DNA of 64,000 bases from Clostridium kluyveri (GTDB lineage Bacteria; Bacillota; Clostridia; Clostridiales; Clostridiaceae), in NCBI RefSeq assembly GCF_001902295.1, contig NZ_CP018335.1:3472001-3536000 (forward strand), given 5' to 3'. Position numbers and translations under genes: made by a program. Positions 43,800 through 53,000 of the stretch are shown here, in pieces; positions within the stretch are counted from its first letter, which is position 1; every line of letters begins with the position of its first letter. The notes below the pieces were generated by a model that made no database searches, was not told the origin of the DNA, and saw nothing but the letters and a program-made list of their open reading frames with translations.

Positions 43800-45137
43800 C
43801 TACAATCCAAATTTACTGCTAAGTATAAGAACTTCTGAAGTACTAATTCCCGAATTTACCACAGCAGCTTGTAGGTCATTTCTATCAGAATCCGAAAGAC
43901 TGCTGTAAAGTGCTTTTATATTTTTCGCATCTTCACTGTAATCATAATCAGTATCTGCTAAATACTTGCTTACAGCAGTTATGGTATCTGATATTATTTC
44001 TTTTTGTGTATCATTCATTCCTGAAGTATCTACAGTTTTAAGTTTGCTCAAAGCTGAACTCAAAGTATCATAATCGTCAGAAGATGAGCTTCCCCCCCCA
44101 CCTGGTGAAGGGTTCGTAGGATCTTGGGAGTCACTTTGGGATATAATCTGCTGCAGTGAACTTACTAAACTTTCCGAAACGGCTGCAGCTCCTCCAATAG
44201 CTGTAATAATGGCATCTTTTGACACATTGGATTTTATAAAGCTTTCAGTTCCTGAGTACATACTATTGTAAGTCAATATTATAGGTGAAGAGGTTTTAGC
44301 TGCCAGGGCAGAACCGGAAAGGGCATCTGCAAATTCATTTCCTGTAGGGCCATCAGCTTGAACTACATATAAATTATCAAAATCAATACTGCCCTTAAAA
44401 TAATCCAGTACCTTTACATTAGTCTCAAATCTATTTTGACCGCTTATTCTGACTGATTGAGGTAATGTTGAAATTGCACTGTCACTTATAACACCCTGTC
44501 CACCTATTATGTAGGAATCCTTTATGGAATCTTTATTTTCATCTATATAACCCTGTACTGCATCTGGTAGAGAATCTACTCCAGTTAAAAGTATTGGAAT
44601 GTTCTGGCTGGCAGCTATAGGTGCTATGGAAAGGGCATCTGCAAAGCCATATCCTGAGGTCACTACTACTTTGTCAATAGTTCCAAGAGCTTTAGCAACA
44701 GTTACAGATGTTTCAAATCTATTCTGTCCACCTAAACGCTGAACATCCAGTGACATGGATTTCAATTGGTCTTCAATAGATTGTGATATGGAGGCCGTTC
44801 CACCTATTTCTATTATGTACCTGGCTTTTAACCTTGTTATTTCCTCCTTTACTGCCTGGTTCAAATTACCACTTTCAGTTAAAAGTATTGGTGCACCGTA
44901 CTTTTTTGCAATAGGGGCAGCACAAAGAGCATCCGCATAACCTTCACCACTGGCAAGAATTACATAATCGGAAGTTGTCCATCCACTTTTTGATACTGCT
45001 GCAGATGTCTCATATCTATTCTGTCCCCACAACCTGCCTGAAGCCGCAGAAACTCCTCCAGTTGTAAGAATAACTACTGAGAATGCAATGAAAATGTTTA
45101 ATGGGATATTTGAAAGTATTTTATTTCTCTTAATCAT
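43800..45137 (-). CDS. CWB2 cell-wall protein with a novel C-terminal domain
   Basis: 445 residues, AAGGAG before the ATG. A signal peptide (cleavage near GGVSAAS, residue about 31) is followed by three cell-wall-binding type 2 repeats (about 33-125, 126-225, 226-335), each opening with a GQNRYETS/GQNRFET motif and holding GFADALSIAPIAA-like and IIGGxxxIS-like blocks. CWB2 modules bind anionic wall polymer in Clostridioides difficile relatives. A Gly/Ser/Pro linker (NPSPGGGGSSSSDD) leads to an 85-residue domain shared with the upstream protein. Probably wall-displayed. Confidence 0.88.
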   Translation of the reverse strand: MIKRNKILSNIPLNIFIAFSVVILTTGGVSAASGRLWGQNRYETSAAVSKSGWTTSDYVILASGEGYADALCAAPIAKKYGAPILLTESGNLNQAVKEEITRLKARYIIEIGGTASISQSIEDQLKSMSLDVQRLGGQNRFETSVTVAKALGTIDKVVVTSGYGFADALSIAPIAASQNIPILLTGVDSLPDAVQGYIDENKDSIKDSYIIGGQGVISDSAISTLPQSVRISGQNRFETNVKVLDYFKGSIDFDNLYVVQADGPTGNEFADALSGSALAAKTSSPIILTYNSMYSGTESFIKSNVSKDAIITAIGGAAAVSESLVSSLQQIISQSDSQDPTNPSPGGGGSSSSDDYDTLSSALSKLKTVDTSGMNDTQKEIISDTITAVSKYLADTDYDYSEDAKNIKALYSSLSDSDRNDLQAAVVNSGISTSEVLILSSKFGL

Positions 45138-45261
45138 GGGTAACTCCTTTCTTTTTTAATTAACTCAGCTTTAAAGTTTTCCATTAAAATCTGCTTATTA
45201 ATAGAACCCAGGATTTGAGCCTGAGTTCTATTGATATTTTCAGTTTTACAATTCAATTGTT

Positions 45262-47025
45262 TTATTGAAGAGCAATATTCACTAAAACATAGTCATCATT
45301 ATTTAAATATATATAGTATTTACCAGTTGCTGAGGTTGTAGGTAATATTAAATCAATTAGATCCTTTGCAGATTCTTCTGTTGAAGAACTAGCTTTGTAT
45401 AAAGTTTCATTACCCTTTTGTACCTTATTTATAACATATCCTTCAACCATCACCTCAACAGTTTTGTCTTTTGATGGGTGATTTTCAAAATAAGCTTCTA
45501 CTTTACTTGTTAAATCTTCTTTAAGTTCATCAAAGCCATTACCATCATCATAATCTCCTGCTTTATTAATTATTTCATCTACAACTTCGTCTGCATTCAA
45601 AGTTCCATCAGTTGAGTTAATATATTTTGAACCTGAATTTTTCAATATATCCTGCAAAGTATCTTCATTTGCTGTAATTCCAGTTAAGCTGCTATATGCA
45701 CTGGTTAATCTTTCATTAAAGTTTGCAATATCCTGTCTGATTTCGGACTCATCAATATTTCCTGTCTGATTATATTTTTCCTGTGCTCTGTTAAATATAT
45801 CCTCTGCACTTGTATAATTTTTCTTTAATTCTACATTTACAGTACCAGTTGTGTCATCTGCAATTGTGAAATAGCTGTTTTGAAGATCTCCGCCATTTAG
45901 TCTAGAGACAATATTTTTATAATTTTGATTTGTCTTTATCCATTTTGCAGTAATATTATCTCCGCTGCTGCTTGAGCCACCGCCGCCGCCACCGCCGCCG
46001 GTAGATGGTGATACTCCAAATGCATCTTTCATTTCCTCAGCTAGTGAATCAGATATGTTAGCTGTTCCACCTATTACTGTTATAGTTGCATTTGTATATA
46101 CCTTATCTTTAAGAAGCTGCTTAGTGGAAGAACTTAATGTTTGTCCAGTTATAACTAGAGGATTCTTGTTCTTGGCAGCCAGTGCTCCTCCTGTAAGGGC
46201 ATCTGCAAATTCATTGCCTATCGGTCCATTTCCCAGTGCTGCATAAATATTGTTGAACTTAAAGTCTGAAGCAAATCCTTCTATAACATCTACATTTGTT
46301 TCATATCTATCAGCTCCGCCAAATCTTTCTGCAGATTTAAGTGAATCTGCAACTGAATTACTTACAGAAGCAGTGCCACCTATTACATAAGTTTTAGTTA
46401 TTTCAGAATTTGATGTTATGTAATTTGATGTTACATCAGGTAAAATGGTGCTTCTTGTCAAAAGTATCGGCATTCCCTCTATAGCTGCAGCAGGGGCTGC
46501 TGAAAGTGCATCTGCATATCCTTCTCCACTTGCAACAACTATCTTACTGGTGGAACCTAGCTTTTCGGCTATTTTTACAGAGGTTTCATACCTATCTTGT
46601 CCACCTAATCTTTCTACGTCAGATGTAACTTGTGTCTTTATGCTGTCTACTACACTGTCGGATACTACCCCTGTTCCGCCAACTACAATTACATGGTTAA
46701 CTTTTAAATTCTTTAATTCATTTAATGTGTTTTGATTTAAACTATTGCTACTTGTGGTAAGTAATATAGGTGCATCATTAGCTTTTGCTAGCGGAACTGC
46801 ACAAAGTGCATCTGCATAACCTTCTCCATTTGCCACTATTGCATAATTCGAAGAATTCCATCCTGCTTCAGCAATTTTTGCAGCTGTTTCATACCTGTCA
46901 GTTCCACCTATTCTTATAATAGATGATGAATCCGCAGCTTTTACAGATGTAGAGACTGCTGAGCCAGCTATCAATAATGATGCTATACTACACACAGATA
47001 AAATTTTCTTACCTTCTTTCTTCAC
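45262..47025 (-). CDS. CWB2 cell-wall protein with unknown C-terminal region
   Basis: 587 residues from GTG 47025, behind GAGGAGGG. Signal peptide to about residue 30. Three CWB2 repeats follow (about 33-130, 131-228, 229-335; GGTDRYETAAKIAEAGW, GGQDRYETSVKIAEKLG, GGADRYETNVDVIEGF). After a glycine-rich linker (STGGGGGGGGSSSSGD) lies a 225-residue acidic region I cannot assign (NQNYKNIVSRLNGGDLQNSY; LTSKVEAYFENHPSKDKTVE). Its own consensus promoter lies upstream. Wall-anchored; effector function unknown. Confidence 0.88.
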   Translation of the reverse strand: MKKEGKKILSVCSIASLLIAGSAVSTSVKAADSSSIIRIGGTDRYETAAKIAEAGWNSSNYAIVANGEGYADALCAVPLAKANDAPILLTTSSNSLNQNTLNELKNLKVNHVIVVGGTGVVSDSVVDSIKTQVTSDVERLGGQDRYETSVKIAEKLGSTSKIVVASGEGYADALSAAPAAAIEGMPILLTRSTILPDVTSNYITSNSEITKTYVIGGTASVSNSVADSLKSAERFGGADRYETNVDVIEGFASDFKFNNIYAALGNGPIGNEFADALTGGALAAKNKNPLVITGQTLSSSTKQLLKDKVYTNATITVIGGTANISDSLAEEMKDAFGVSPSTGGGGGGGGSSSSGDNITAKWIKTNQNYKNIVSRLNGGDLQNSYFTIADDTTGTVNVELKKNYTSAEDIFNRAQEKYNQTGNIDESEIRQDIANFNERLTSAYSSLTGITANEDTLQDILKNSGSKYINSTDGTLNADEVVDEIINKAGDYDDGNGFDELKEDLTSKVEAYFENHPSKDKTVEVMVEGYVINKVQKGNETLYKASSSTEESAKDLIDLILPTTSATGKYYIYLNNDDYVLVNIALQ

Positions 47026-47119
47026 ATAGCTCCCTCCTCATTTATATTTTTTTAATTTAAAATTCAATATATTTATTGAATAATTTATTATTTCACAAAT
47101 TTGATACAATTACACTATT

Positions 47120-47148
47120 ATTATACTATAAAGATAATTGTTTTCCAA
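47120..47148 (-). promoter_or_regulatory. Promoter of the 587-residue CWB2 gene
   Basis: On the minus strand TTGGAA (47143-47148), 17-bp spacer, TATAAT (47120-47125). The leader to the GTG start is about 90 nt and AT-rich. The remaining bases to 47303 hold nothing I recognise. Confidence 0.75.
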
Positions 47149-47303
47149 CCATTCACAGAAAATTTATACATAAACATAATTATTTTCTAAATATTTATTA
47201 TAGAATATATAATTTTATAGTCGTATAGTTTTCAATTTTTTTAATATGTATATAAAAAAACAGATATCATCCAATGCATTTACTTAAAATTTGGAAATAA
47301 AAA

Positions 47304-47338
47304 AGGTTATCCTAAAATCAATACCTTTAGGATAACCT
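47304..47338 (-). terminator. Terminator of the SLAP-domain gene
   Basis: AGGTTATCCTAAA / TTTAGGATAACCT, 13-bp stem with an 8-9 base loop, followed on the minus strand by a U6 tract. Confidence 0.85.
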
Positions 47339-47353
47339 CGTGATTTTTCAATT

Positions 47354-48238
47354 TTATTTTTTTGGTTTCACAGCCTTAATATTTTTGCCTCCATTTATTT
47401 TCACCAGCCTATAAATCACAGACCAGTCATTTAATGAAGTATCTTCCTCTGGATGTACGTTAGTTGGAAAAGCAAAATTGCATATTCTGGCTTTATAAGG
47501 GTTTACTGTAAAATCATCTAATGTGAATTTTTCTGATTTAACAGCCCTTTTTTTAGCATCCAATACAGTTATAGGTACTTTATCAATAGTAATTGGTTTG
47601 TCTGTAGCATTTCTCATTACTGCTGTAACTAATATATTTCCGTTTTTTTGCAGACCTACACTAAAAGTGGATATAGAAAATTCTCCTTGTGTCATTTCTG
47701 GCAGTTCTTCTAAAAATTTGTCAAATACAAGCTTGTCCTTTACATCTATGCTTTCTGGAATCCCTTCATATCTGGGTCTTACCTTTGAAGTTATATTAAA
47801 TTCACCATTTAACGCAACCTTCCAGTCATCTTCAGGTATTTTATCTACCTTAATATTCTTTTTATCAAAGTAGAGTTTTAAAGGTCTTGCCGAATGAGGT
47901 GGAAGTGTTCCAAGAGATGACAGATTAAACTTCTGAGATGCTAAAATATCACCTTTGGAATTTGTAATTACAAGAGGTATTTTATTTAGATTTAAATTGT
48001 ATGAAAGTCCATTTCTTATATATACTTTAACTTCAAGTTTATCTCCTACATCATAAAGGTATATACCAGACACATTAAGCTGCCCCTCCTCTATAGGGGG
48101 TAATTCTTTTATTTCATCTTCAAAAATTTCTTTTTGTACATCGGAAACTACATTTTCCTCTTCATCTAAAAGAGAAAGAACCGTGGAAACATATTCTGTG
48201 CTGGTATTTTCCTCGCCATGTTCTGTTTTCTTTACCAT
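47354..48238 (-). CDS. Protein with two SLAP domains
   Basis: 294 residues from ATG 48238, with GGAGG just ahead; the longer frame includes that site. No signal peptide or membrane helix is visible. Two tandem SLAP-type domains (about residues 60-160 and 180-280) open with LNVSGIYLYDVGDKLEVKVY and FSISTFSVGLQKNGNILVTA; each carries IRNGL/MRNAT and a KIPLVITNSKG / KVPITVLDAKK strand, and ends in DDW/NDW. SLAP domains occur in Firmicute proteins tied to S-layer or accessory-Sec export. The acidic N-terminus (EEENVVSDVQKEIFEDEI) is unusual. Confidence 0.78.
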   Translation of the reverse strand: MVKKTEHGEENTSTEYVSTVLSLLDEEENVVSDVQKEIFEDEIKELPPIEEGQLNVSGIYLYDVGDKLEVKVYIRNGLSYNLNLNKIPLVITNSKGDILASQKFNLSSLGTLPPHSARPLKLYFDKKNIKVDKIPEDDWKVALNGEFNITSKVRPRYEGIPESIDVKDKLVFDKFLEELPEMTQGEFSISTFSVGLQKNGNILVTAVMRNATDKPITIDKVPITVLDAKKRAVKSEKFTLDDFTVNPYKARICNFAFPTNVHPEEDTSLNDWSVIYRLVKINGGKNIKAVKPKK

Positions 48239-48470
48239 TATTAAACCTCCAAATTTCTCATAATAACTCATTTAACTTCTAACTCTCTTGATTTATCTTA
48301 ATTAAATATATCATAAGGATTTTCTAAAATCAAATGCAATTTTCATGGTAATTTTTCTATTTAAGGATTCATATTTATAATATAATGTATTTTTAATTTT
48401 ACAGCACAACAGCGATTGTAACAATTTTACACAATAATTATGCTGAATTACAATATTCTACTGTGAATAA

Positions 48471-48481
48471 TATGGTATAAT
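48471..48481 (+). promoter_or_regulatory. Extended -10 promoter of the WG-repeat gene
   Basis: TGGTATAAT (48473-48481) fits an extended -10 element (TG-N-TATAAT) with no good -35; it lies 31 bases before the TTG start. Confidence 0.5.
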
Positions 48482-48511
48482 AACCTAAAAAAACATAGGG
48501 AGGGAAAAATT

Positions 48512-50254
48512 TTGAAAGATTTCTTTAAAAAATATTGTAGTTTAATTCTGACTTCTCTATTTCTCTTAAATTGTATACCCTTTGAAAATTCTGAAGTACT
48601 AGCATCAAACAACAAAAAATATTCAATAATAGATTTAAATCTATCTGCAGATGGCATATATGCCTTTGAAAATAATGGTCTGGCAAAGTTTAAAAAGGAT
48701 GGTGTATACGGTATTGTGGATAATAATGGGGCAATAATCTTCACTCCTCAATTTAGTTCTATATCTTCCTTCAAAAATAGCTATGCCAAGGTTTCCAAAG
48801 GATCAAAATTTGGCGTTATAAATTCAAAAGGAGATATTATAGTACAACCTCAATTTAAAGACATAGGAGATTTTTCTAAAGAGGGAACGGCTGCTGTGAA
48901 TACAGGTTCTTACTGGGGTATAATAAACCGTTTTGGCAAGATGATTATAGAACCTGAATTTGACACTGTATATGATTTTGAAAATGGATTCATGCGGGTA
49001 AAAAAAGATAATAAGTATGGATTTTTAGACAGCAGCGGAAATATACTTTCAGATTGTATATATGATAACGCCTACAACTTTCAAGATAACTATGCCGCTG
49101 TAAAAAAGGGTGCTTCCTGGGGTATTATAGATGATAAAGGAACCTTTACACCCTTTAACTTTGATGAAATAAAGTCTCCTTCTCAAGGAATGGTACCTAT
49201 AAAAGAAGGTGATAACTGGGGACTTTCAGATATAAATGGCAATATAATTTTACAACCTAAGTACAAAGATATATCAATCCTAAATAAAAATCTAATTAAA
49301 GTCTATAGTGGCAGCAAATATGGAATTATAGACACAAATGGCAATACAATTTTAAGTATGGATTATGAAAGTATTATATCTAATGAAGATGGTGTATACC
49401 TAATATGTAAAAATGGAGAATACGGAGTTGTAAACTCCCTGGGTAAAATAATAGTACAGCCTAAATTTGACTGGATAGATAATTATAAAGAAGGAAAAGC
49501 TATCACAAAACTCAACAATACTTATGGATTTATAGATACCAAGGGCAATATAATTTATAAATCAGAATTTAGTAAAATATATGCTTTCAGCGAAGGACTG
49601 GCCAGAGTACAGAAAGATAATAAATACGGATTTATAAACGATAGTGGAGATATAGTGATTGAACCTATATTCAATAACGCTTATGACTTTAGTGAAGGCT
49701 ATGCAGCTGTTGAAAAAAACACAGGCTCTTCAAATGTTGAAGATTCAAAGAACATAAACAAATATTTAAAATGGGGATATATAGACAGACAAAATTCTAC
49801 TTTTATCTCCTATAACTTTAACAATGCCTCTTCTTTTAATAATGGATGTGCACTTATTATAAAGGATGGTAAATGCAGTCTTGTAAAAAATTCTGATATA
49901 AAATTTATGCCAAACAACACCACAACAGATCCTTTTAAAATCTGGACAATAAAATTCAGTAAATCCCTTCAGAATAAAACTACTAAAGATTCTGAGGATG
50001 AAATACTAAATGATATAAATATGACTATGACAGATAATATTAAAGTTACTGACAGCAGCGGAAAATATATAAATGTATCTTTTACTTTTGAAAGTCCGGA
50101 CACTATAGTAATAAATCCTCCCTATACTGGTTATAAAGCTAATGCAACCTATACCATTACAGTACTTAGCAATGGAAAATACAATATTAGAGACATGGAT
50201 GGAAATATTTTAAAACCTTCTATTGTGAAAGTTCCCTTTTCAATTGCCAACTAG
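48512..50254 (+). CDS. Secreted WG-repeat (KWG) protein with an SbsA/Big-like C-terminus
   Basis: 580 residues, start TTG behind GGGAGGG. A signal peptide (cleavage near EVLAS, residue about 30) is followed by about eleven WG repeats, each like YGFINDSGDIVIEPIFNNAY or WGIINRFGKMIIEPEFDTVY, filling residues about 45-470. The final 110 residues form an Ig-like SbsA/Big_5-type domain (WTIKFSKSLQNKTTK; YKANATYTITVLSNGKYNIR). It lacks CWB2 modules. It is the only plus-strand gene in its vicinity. Role unknown; WG repeats usually mediate binding or form a solenoid. Confidence 0.85.
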   Translation: MKDFFKKYCSLILTSLFLLNCIPFENSEVLASNNKKYSIIDLNLSADGIYAFENNGLAKFKKDGVYGIVDNNGAIIFTPQFSSISSFKNSYAKVSKGSKFGVINSKGDIIVQPQFKDIGDFSKEGTAAVNTGSYWGIINRFGKMIIEPEFDTVYDFENGFMRVKKDNKYGFLDSSGNILSDCIYDNAYNFQDNYAAVKKGASWGIIDDKGTFTPFNFDEIKSPSQGMVPIKEGDNWGLSDINGNIILQPKYKDISILNKNLIKVYSGSKYGIIDTNGNTILSMDYESIISNEDGVYLICKNGEYGVVNSLGKIIVQPKFDWIDNYKEGKAITKLNNTYGFIDTKGNIIYKSEFSKIYAFSEGLARVQKDNKYGFINDSGDIVIEPIFNNAYDFSEGYAAVEKNTGSSNVEDSKNINKYLKWGYIDRQNSTFISYNFNNASSFNNGCALIIKDGKCSLVKNSDIKFMPNNTTTDPFKIWTIKFSKSLQNKTTKDSEDEILNDINMTMTDNIKVTDSSGKYINVSFTFESPDTIVINPPYTGYKANATYTITVLSNGKYNIRDMDGNILKPSIVKVPFSIAN

Positions 50255-50314
50255 AGGGATACATTCAAACAACGATTTAAAGTTTGGGAATTTTCCTGTC
50301 AGAAACCTATAAAA

Positions 50315-50366
50315 AAGAGGGATATGCCTAGATTTCAATTATACAAATTTAAGTATATCCCTTTTA
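50315..50366 (+). terminator. Probable terminator of the WG-repeat gene
   Basis: AGGGATATGC (about 50318-50327) can pair with GTATATCCCTTTT (50353-50365) across a large loop; four T residues follow. It lies about 60 bp after the stop codon. Confidence 0.5.
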
Positions 50367-50410
50367 GCATCCCTATAATCTAACTTTTTTAGTTCTTAAC
50401 TCTGCCTATC

Positions 50411-50977
50411 TTAAAAAATCTTTTTTAAATCAATGATCAAATTATCAAAAATACTCACCTTTATTTCATCTGTATTATTGTAAATTTGTGGTTTACCATA
50501 CTTGTCATCTCTACTGACTTTATAAACTAAAACATTTTCATCTTTAGGATCTACAATCCAGTATTCTCTGACACCATACTCCCCATATAAATTAAGCTTT
50601 TTTACATAGTCTAAAAAAGTTGAAGATGGTGAAACTATTTCAATTATGAAATCCGGTGCTCCTTTAGCACCTCTATAATCTAACTTATGCTCATCACATA
50701 TAACTGCAATATCTGGCTGAACCACATTTTTTATTTCTTCATCTTCCTCTCCATCAGATAATCTAACATCAAAAGGTGCTGCATATACTTTACAGGTTTT
50801 ATCTAATAAATATGTCTTTATATAAAAAAATAAATTTCCTGATATTTCTTGATGTATTCTTGAAGGAGCTGGACTCATTGCATAAACTTCGCCATCTATT
50901 ATTTCCCATTTTTTATCTTCTTTCCAACTTAAATAATCTTTATAAGTATATTTTTCTTTTTTAATAGGAATGGCCAC
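50411..50977 (-). CDS. Uma2-family endonuclease-like protein (DUF820)
   Basis: 188 residues from GTG 50977, placed 8 bases after AGGAG; the longer frame starts inside that site. Restriction-endonuclease-like fold: YLSWKEDKKWEIIDGEVYAM, then VQPDIAVICDE and APDFIIEIVSPSST (the D...ExV pair) and YGVREYWIVDPKDENVLVYK. Members are abundant in cyanobacteria and scattered in Firmicutes; their biological role is unsettled. It is a stand-alone gene between surface-protein genes. Confidence 0.85.
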   Translation of the reverse strand: MAIPIKKEKYTYKDYLSWKEDKKWEIIDGEVYAMSPAPSRIHQEISGNLFFYIKTYLLDKTCKVYAAPFDVRLSDGEEDEEIKNVVQPDIAVICDEHKLDYRGAKGAPDFIIEIVSPSSTFLDYVKKLNLYGEYGVREYWIVDPKDENVLVYKVSRDDKYGKPQIYNNTDEIKVSIFDNLIIDLKKIF

Positions 50978-51045
50978 CAATATCACTCCTTTGATTATTA
51001 TGTTTTAATTTTAACATATTACTTATAAATTAAACATAAAAAAAG

Positions 51046-51067
51046 AAAAATCTATAAATAGATTTTT
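51046..51067 (-). terminator. Small hairpin terminator
   Basis: AAAAATCTAT / ATAGATTTTT, 10-bp stem with a two-base loop, 45 bp past the stop of the 142-residue membrane protein. On the minus strand it runs into a short T-rich tract. Confidence 0.5.
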
Positions 51068-51090
51068 CCAAAACAAAGCGGAAGAAAATA

Positions 51091-51114
51091 CTTCACAATT
51101 GCAAACTGTGAATT
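51091..51114. repeat. Repeat of the TTCACAATTCACA family
   Basis: CTTCACAATTGCAAACTGTGAA forms a near-perfect inverted repeat immediately after the stop codon of the following minus-strand gene. Confidence 0.55.
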
Positions 51115-51541
51115 ACTTTATGGTTATATCCACTACTTTTTTATTGTCTCTTACAGCCATTACATTAACTGGCATTTTATCATATTTCTTTTTTATGTTT
51201 TCACCATATTCCTGTGCCAGTTTTTTTACTTCCTGATCACTGACTCCTTCTTTAATTACCATAGTGACTATAGCTTTATTATGCTGCGTGTATACTTTTC
51301 CATCCAATATAATCTTTTCCCTTTTAAGCTTTTTAGTCTTACTCTCATCTTCAGTTATACCAAGTATTTTATTTTCTTTGGCCTGTTCAATTTTAACAGG
51401 ATCTTTAGAATCCACAACCTTTTTGTGATAAAAATATCCTGATATACAAGCAATAACCACTATAATAAATACAATCAGTCCTATTGTCTTATTCTTATTT
51501 TCAACCATTTTATCCTTTAGCAATTTAAGCTTATCTTTCAT
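51113..51541 (-). CDS. Single-pass membrane protein of unknown function
   Basis: 142 residues from ATG 51541, behind GGGGGTG. A basic cytoplasmic N-terminus (MKDKLKLLKDKMVENKNKT) precedes one membrane helix (about residues 21-38, IGLIVFIIVVIACISGYFYH). The outer domain has two parts: a charged linker, and a small alpha-beta domain (KAIVTMVIKEGVSDQEVKKL; YDKMPVNVMAVRDNKKVVDI). I do not recognise the family. It lies upstream of the Uma2 gene and downstream of the TolC-like pair on the same strand. Confidence 0.65.
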   Translation of the reverse strand: MKDKLKLLKDKMVENKNKTIGLIVFIIVVIACISGYFYHKKVVDSKDPVKIEQAKENKILGITEDESKTKKLKREKIILDGKVYTQHNKAIVTMVIKEGVSDQEVKKLAQEYGENIKKKYDKMPVNVMAVRDNKKVVDITIK

Positions 51542-51559
51542 AAAAAGCACCCCCTGGAT

Positions 51560-51660
51560 TAATTCACTATTCACTATTCACTATTCACAATGGAGGAAGA
51601 TCTTTCTATGAAAAATCTACAATAAATTATGAATTGTGCTCTATGAACTGTGCATTGAAT
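51560..51660. repeat. Composite dispersed repeat (TTCACTATTCACAA array plus degraded hairpin)
   Basis: TTCACTATTCACTATTCACAA is followed by GATCTTTCTATGAAAAATC (51599-51617), a decayed form of the GATTTTTCGCAGAAAAATC palindrome, then GAATTGTGCTCTATGAACTG. It shows the same module order as 39495-39540 and 55999-56037. Confidence 0.6.
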
Positions 51661-51825
51661 AAGCAAATCCATTCTATCATACTTATTACAATTTAACAGT
51701 TATCCTGCGGGTTATTCATAAAAAATTAAGAATTATCATTAATAGATTTAATATAAAAAGGTATAAGTTTATTGATATAATCTCAAATAAACTTATACCT
51801 ATTGAACTAGTGAATTGTGCATTAA

Positions 51826-52986
51826 TTAAAGGTCTTTGGTAAGAGCATATTCAAATTGATCTGATAGTATCATATAATTATCCACAGCATTTTTTAAATT
51901 CACTTTTTCACTTTCAAGAGCAAGGGCATAAGAATCCAATTCAACCTGAGTTAAAACCCCTGCCTGAACTTTAGCTGCCGCAATATCATAATTCATTTTT
52001 GCATTATCTACTTTTATCTGCTGTGTATTTACCGTATCCTCACTATTTTTAAGGGTATAATACTGATTCCATAACTCTACTCTTTTATTCAATTGAATGG
52101 TATAAATACTATTTTGTGCCGTCTGTATTTGAAGCCCTGCATTGACTTCTCCCGTTGCATCATTATAGGAATATTTTTTGTATATATCCTCCTGTATTTT
52201 GAGTATGTCAATATTGTTTGTTATCTTTTTAAGGTCATAGCAATTATTAACTGCCTGATCAATTCTTGATTGTATATTACTGTCATCAAATTTTACAAAT
52301 TCTCTTCCTATCTCCTGTAAGGTTACATCCATATTTAAATCAACATTTATAGCTTGTTTTATATTTAATTGATACTGTTGTAATTGAGCCTTTGGAGTAT
52401 TAAGTGAAGCTATAAAATTACTTTTTTGTACTTCAAGATTTTGAAGAGCATCATTGGTTAACTGTCCCTGCTGTATTTTTGCATTTGTCTGTTCAATTTG
52501 TTTATCCATGTTTTCTATCTGGGAATTTATAACACTTATCTGTCTCTGACAGCTTACTGCATTTAAATATTGTCCTTCCAGGCTAAATTTTATATCTTGT
52601 AATGTCTCTTTTCTATCATTTTCAGCATCCTCAATATTTTGCTGATCCTGTCTAGGTACAACATCTATTAAAACCTTTATAGATGCATACTGGCCTGCAG
52701 GATAGTTAGAGGGACTTTTATCACTATATGAAGCTGCATTTTGATGATCTCTTGAAAACTGTTTTTGATAAAGGAGTATCTTCTGATCAAGCATCTCAAT
52801 TTCCTTATTATTTGTCTCTATAAGTTTTAACAAATCATCCAAAGTAAAATTAGTAAGTTCACTAGCATCTGTAGAAATAGTGGTCTCTGTAGTACCAGAT
52901 GATGGTAAGGCCTCTTCTGCAAAACAAGTAGTGCCAATAGTAAAGACCATGGCAAGTCCAATTACTACACTTAATTTTTTTTTCAA
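51826..52986 (-). CDS. TolC-like (OEP-family) secreted coiled-coil protein 1
   Basis: 386 residues, start TTG after AAAGGAGG. Signal peptide ends near CFAEEA (residue about 23). The body is almost all heptad-rich helix in two similar halves, each starting with a TLDDLLKLIETNNKEIEMLD-type segment and carrying QQGQLTNDALQNLEVQKSNF and VQAGVLTQVELDSYALALES, the latter a hallmark of outer-membrane efflux (TolC) proteins. TolC normally spans an outer membrane, which this organism should lack. It is adjacent to a second copy; 15 bp separate them. Confidence 0.75.
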   Translation of the reverse strand: MKKKLSVVIGLAMVFTIGTTCFAEEALPSSGTTETTISTDASELTNFTLDDLLKLIETNNKEIEMLDQKILLYQKQFSRDHQNAASYSDKSPSNYPAGQYASIKVLIDVVPRQDQQNIEDAENDRKETLQDIKFSLEGQYLNAVSCQRQISVINSQIENMDKQIEQTNAKIQQGQLTNDALQNLEVQKSNFIASLNTPKAQLQQYQLNIKQAINVDLNMDVTLQEIGREFVKFDDSNIQSRIDQAVNNCYDLKKITNNIDILKIQEDIYKKYSYNDATGEVNAGLQIQTAQNSIYTIQLNKRVELWNQYYTLKNSEDTVNTQQIKVDNAKMNYDIAAAKVQAGVLTQVELDSYALALESEKVNLKNAVDNYMILSDQFEYALTKDL

Positions 52987-53000
52987 TTTTTTTACCTCCT

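Noticed and set aside
48448..48744. A 98-codon minus-strand frame opposite the WG-repeat gene start
   Set aside because: It covers the promoter and signal peptide region of a well-supported gene on the other strand and lacks a ribosome site.
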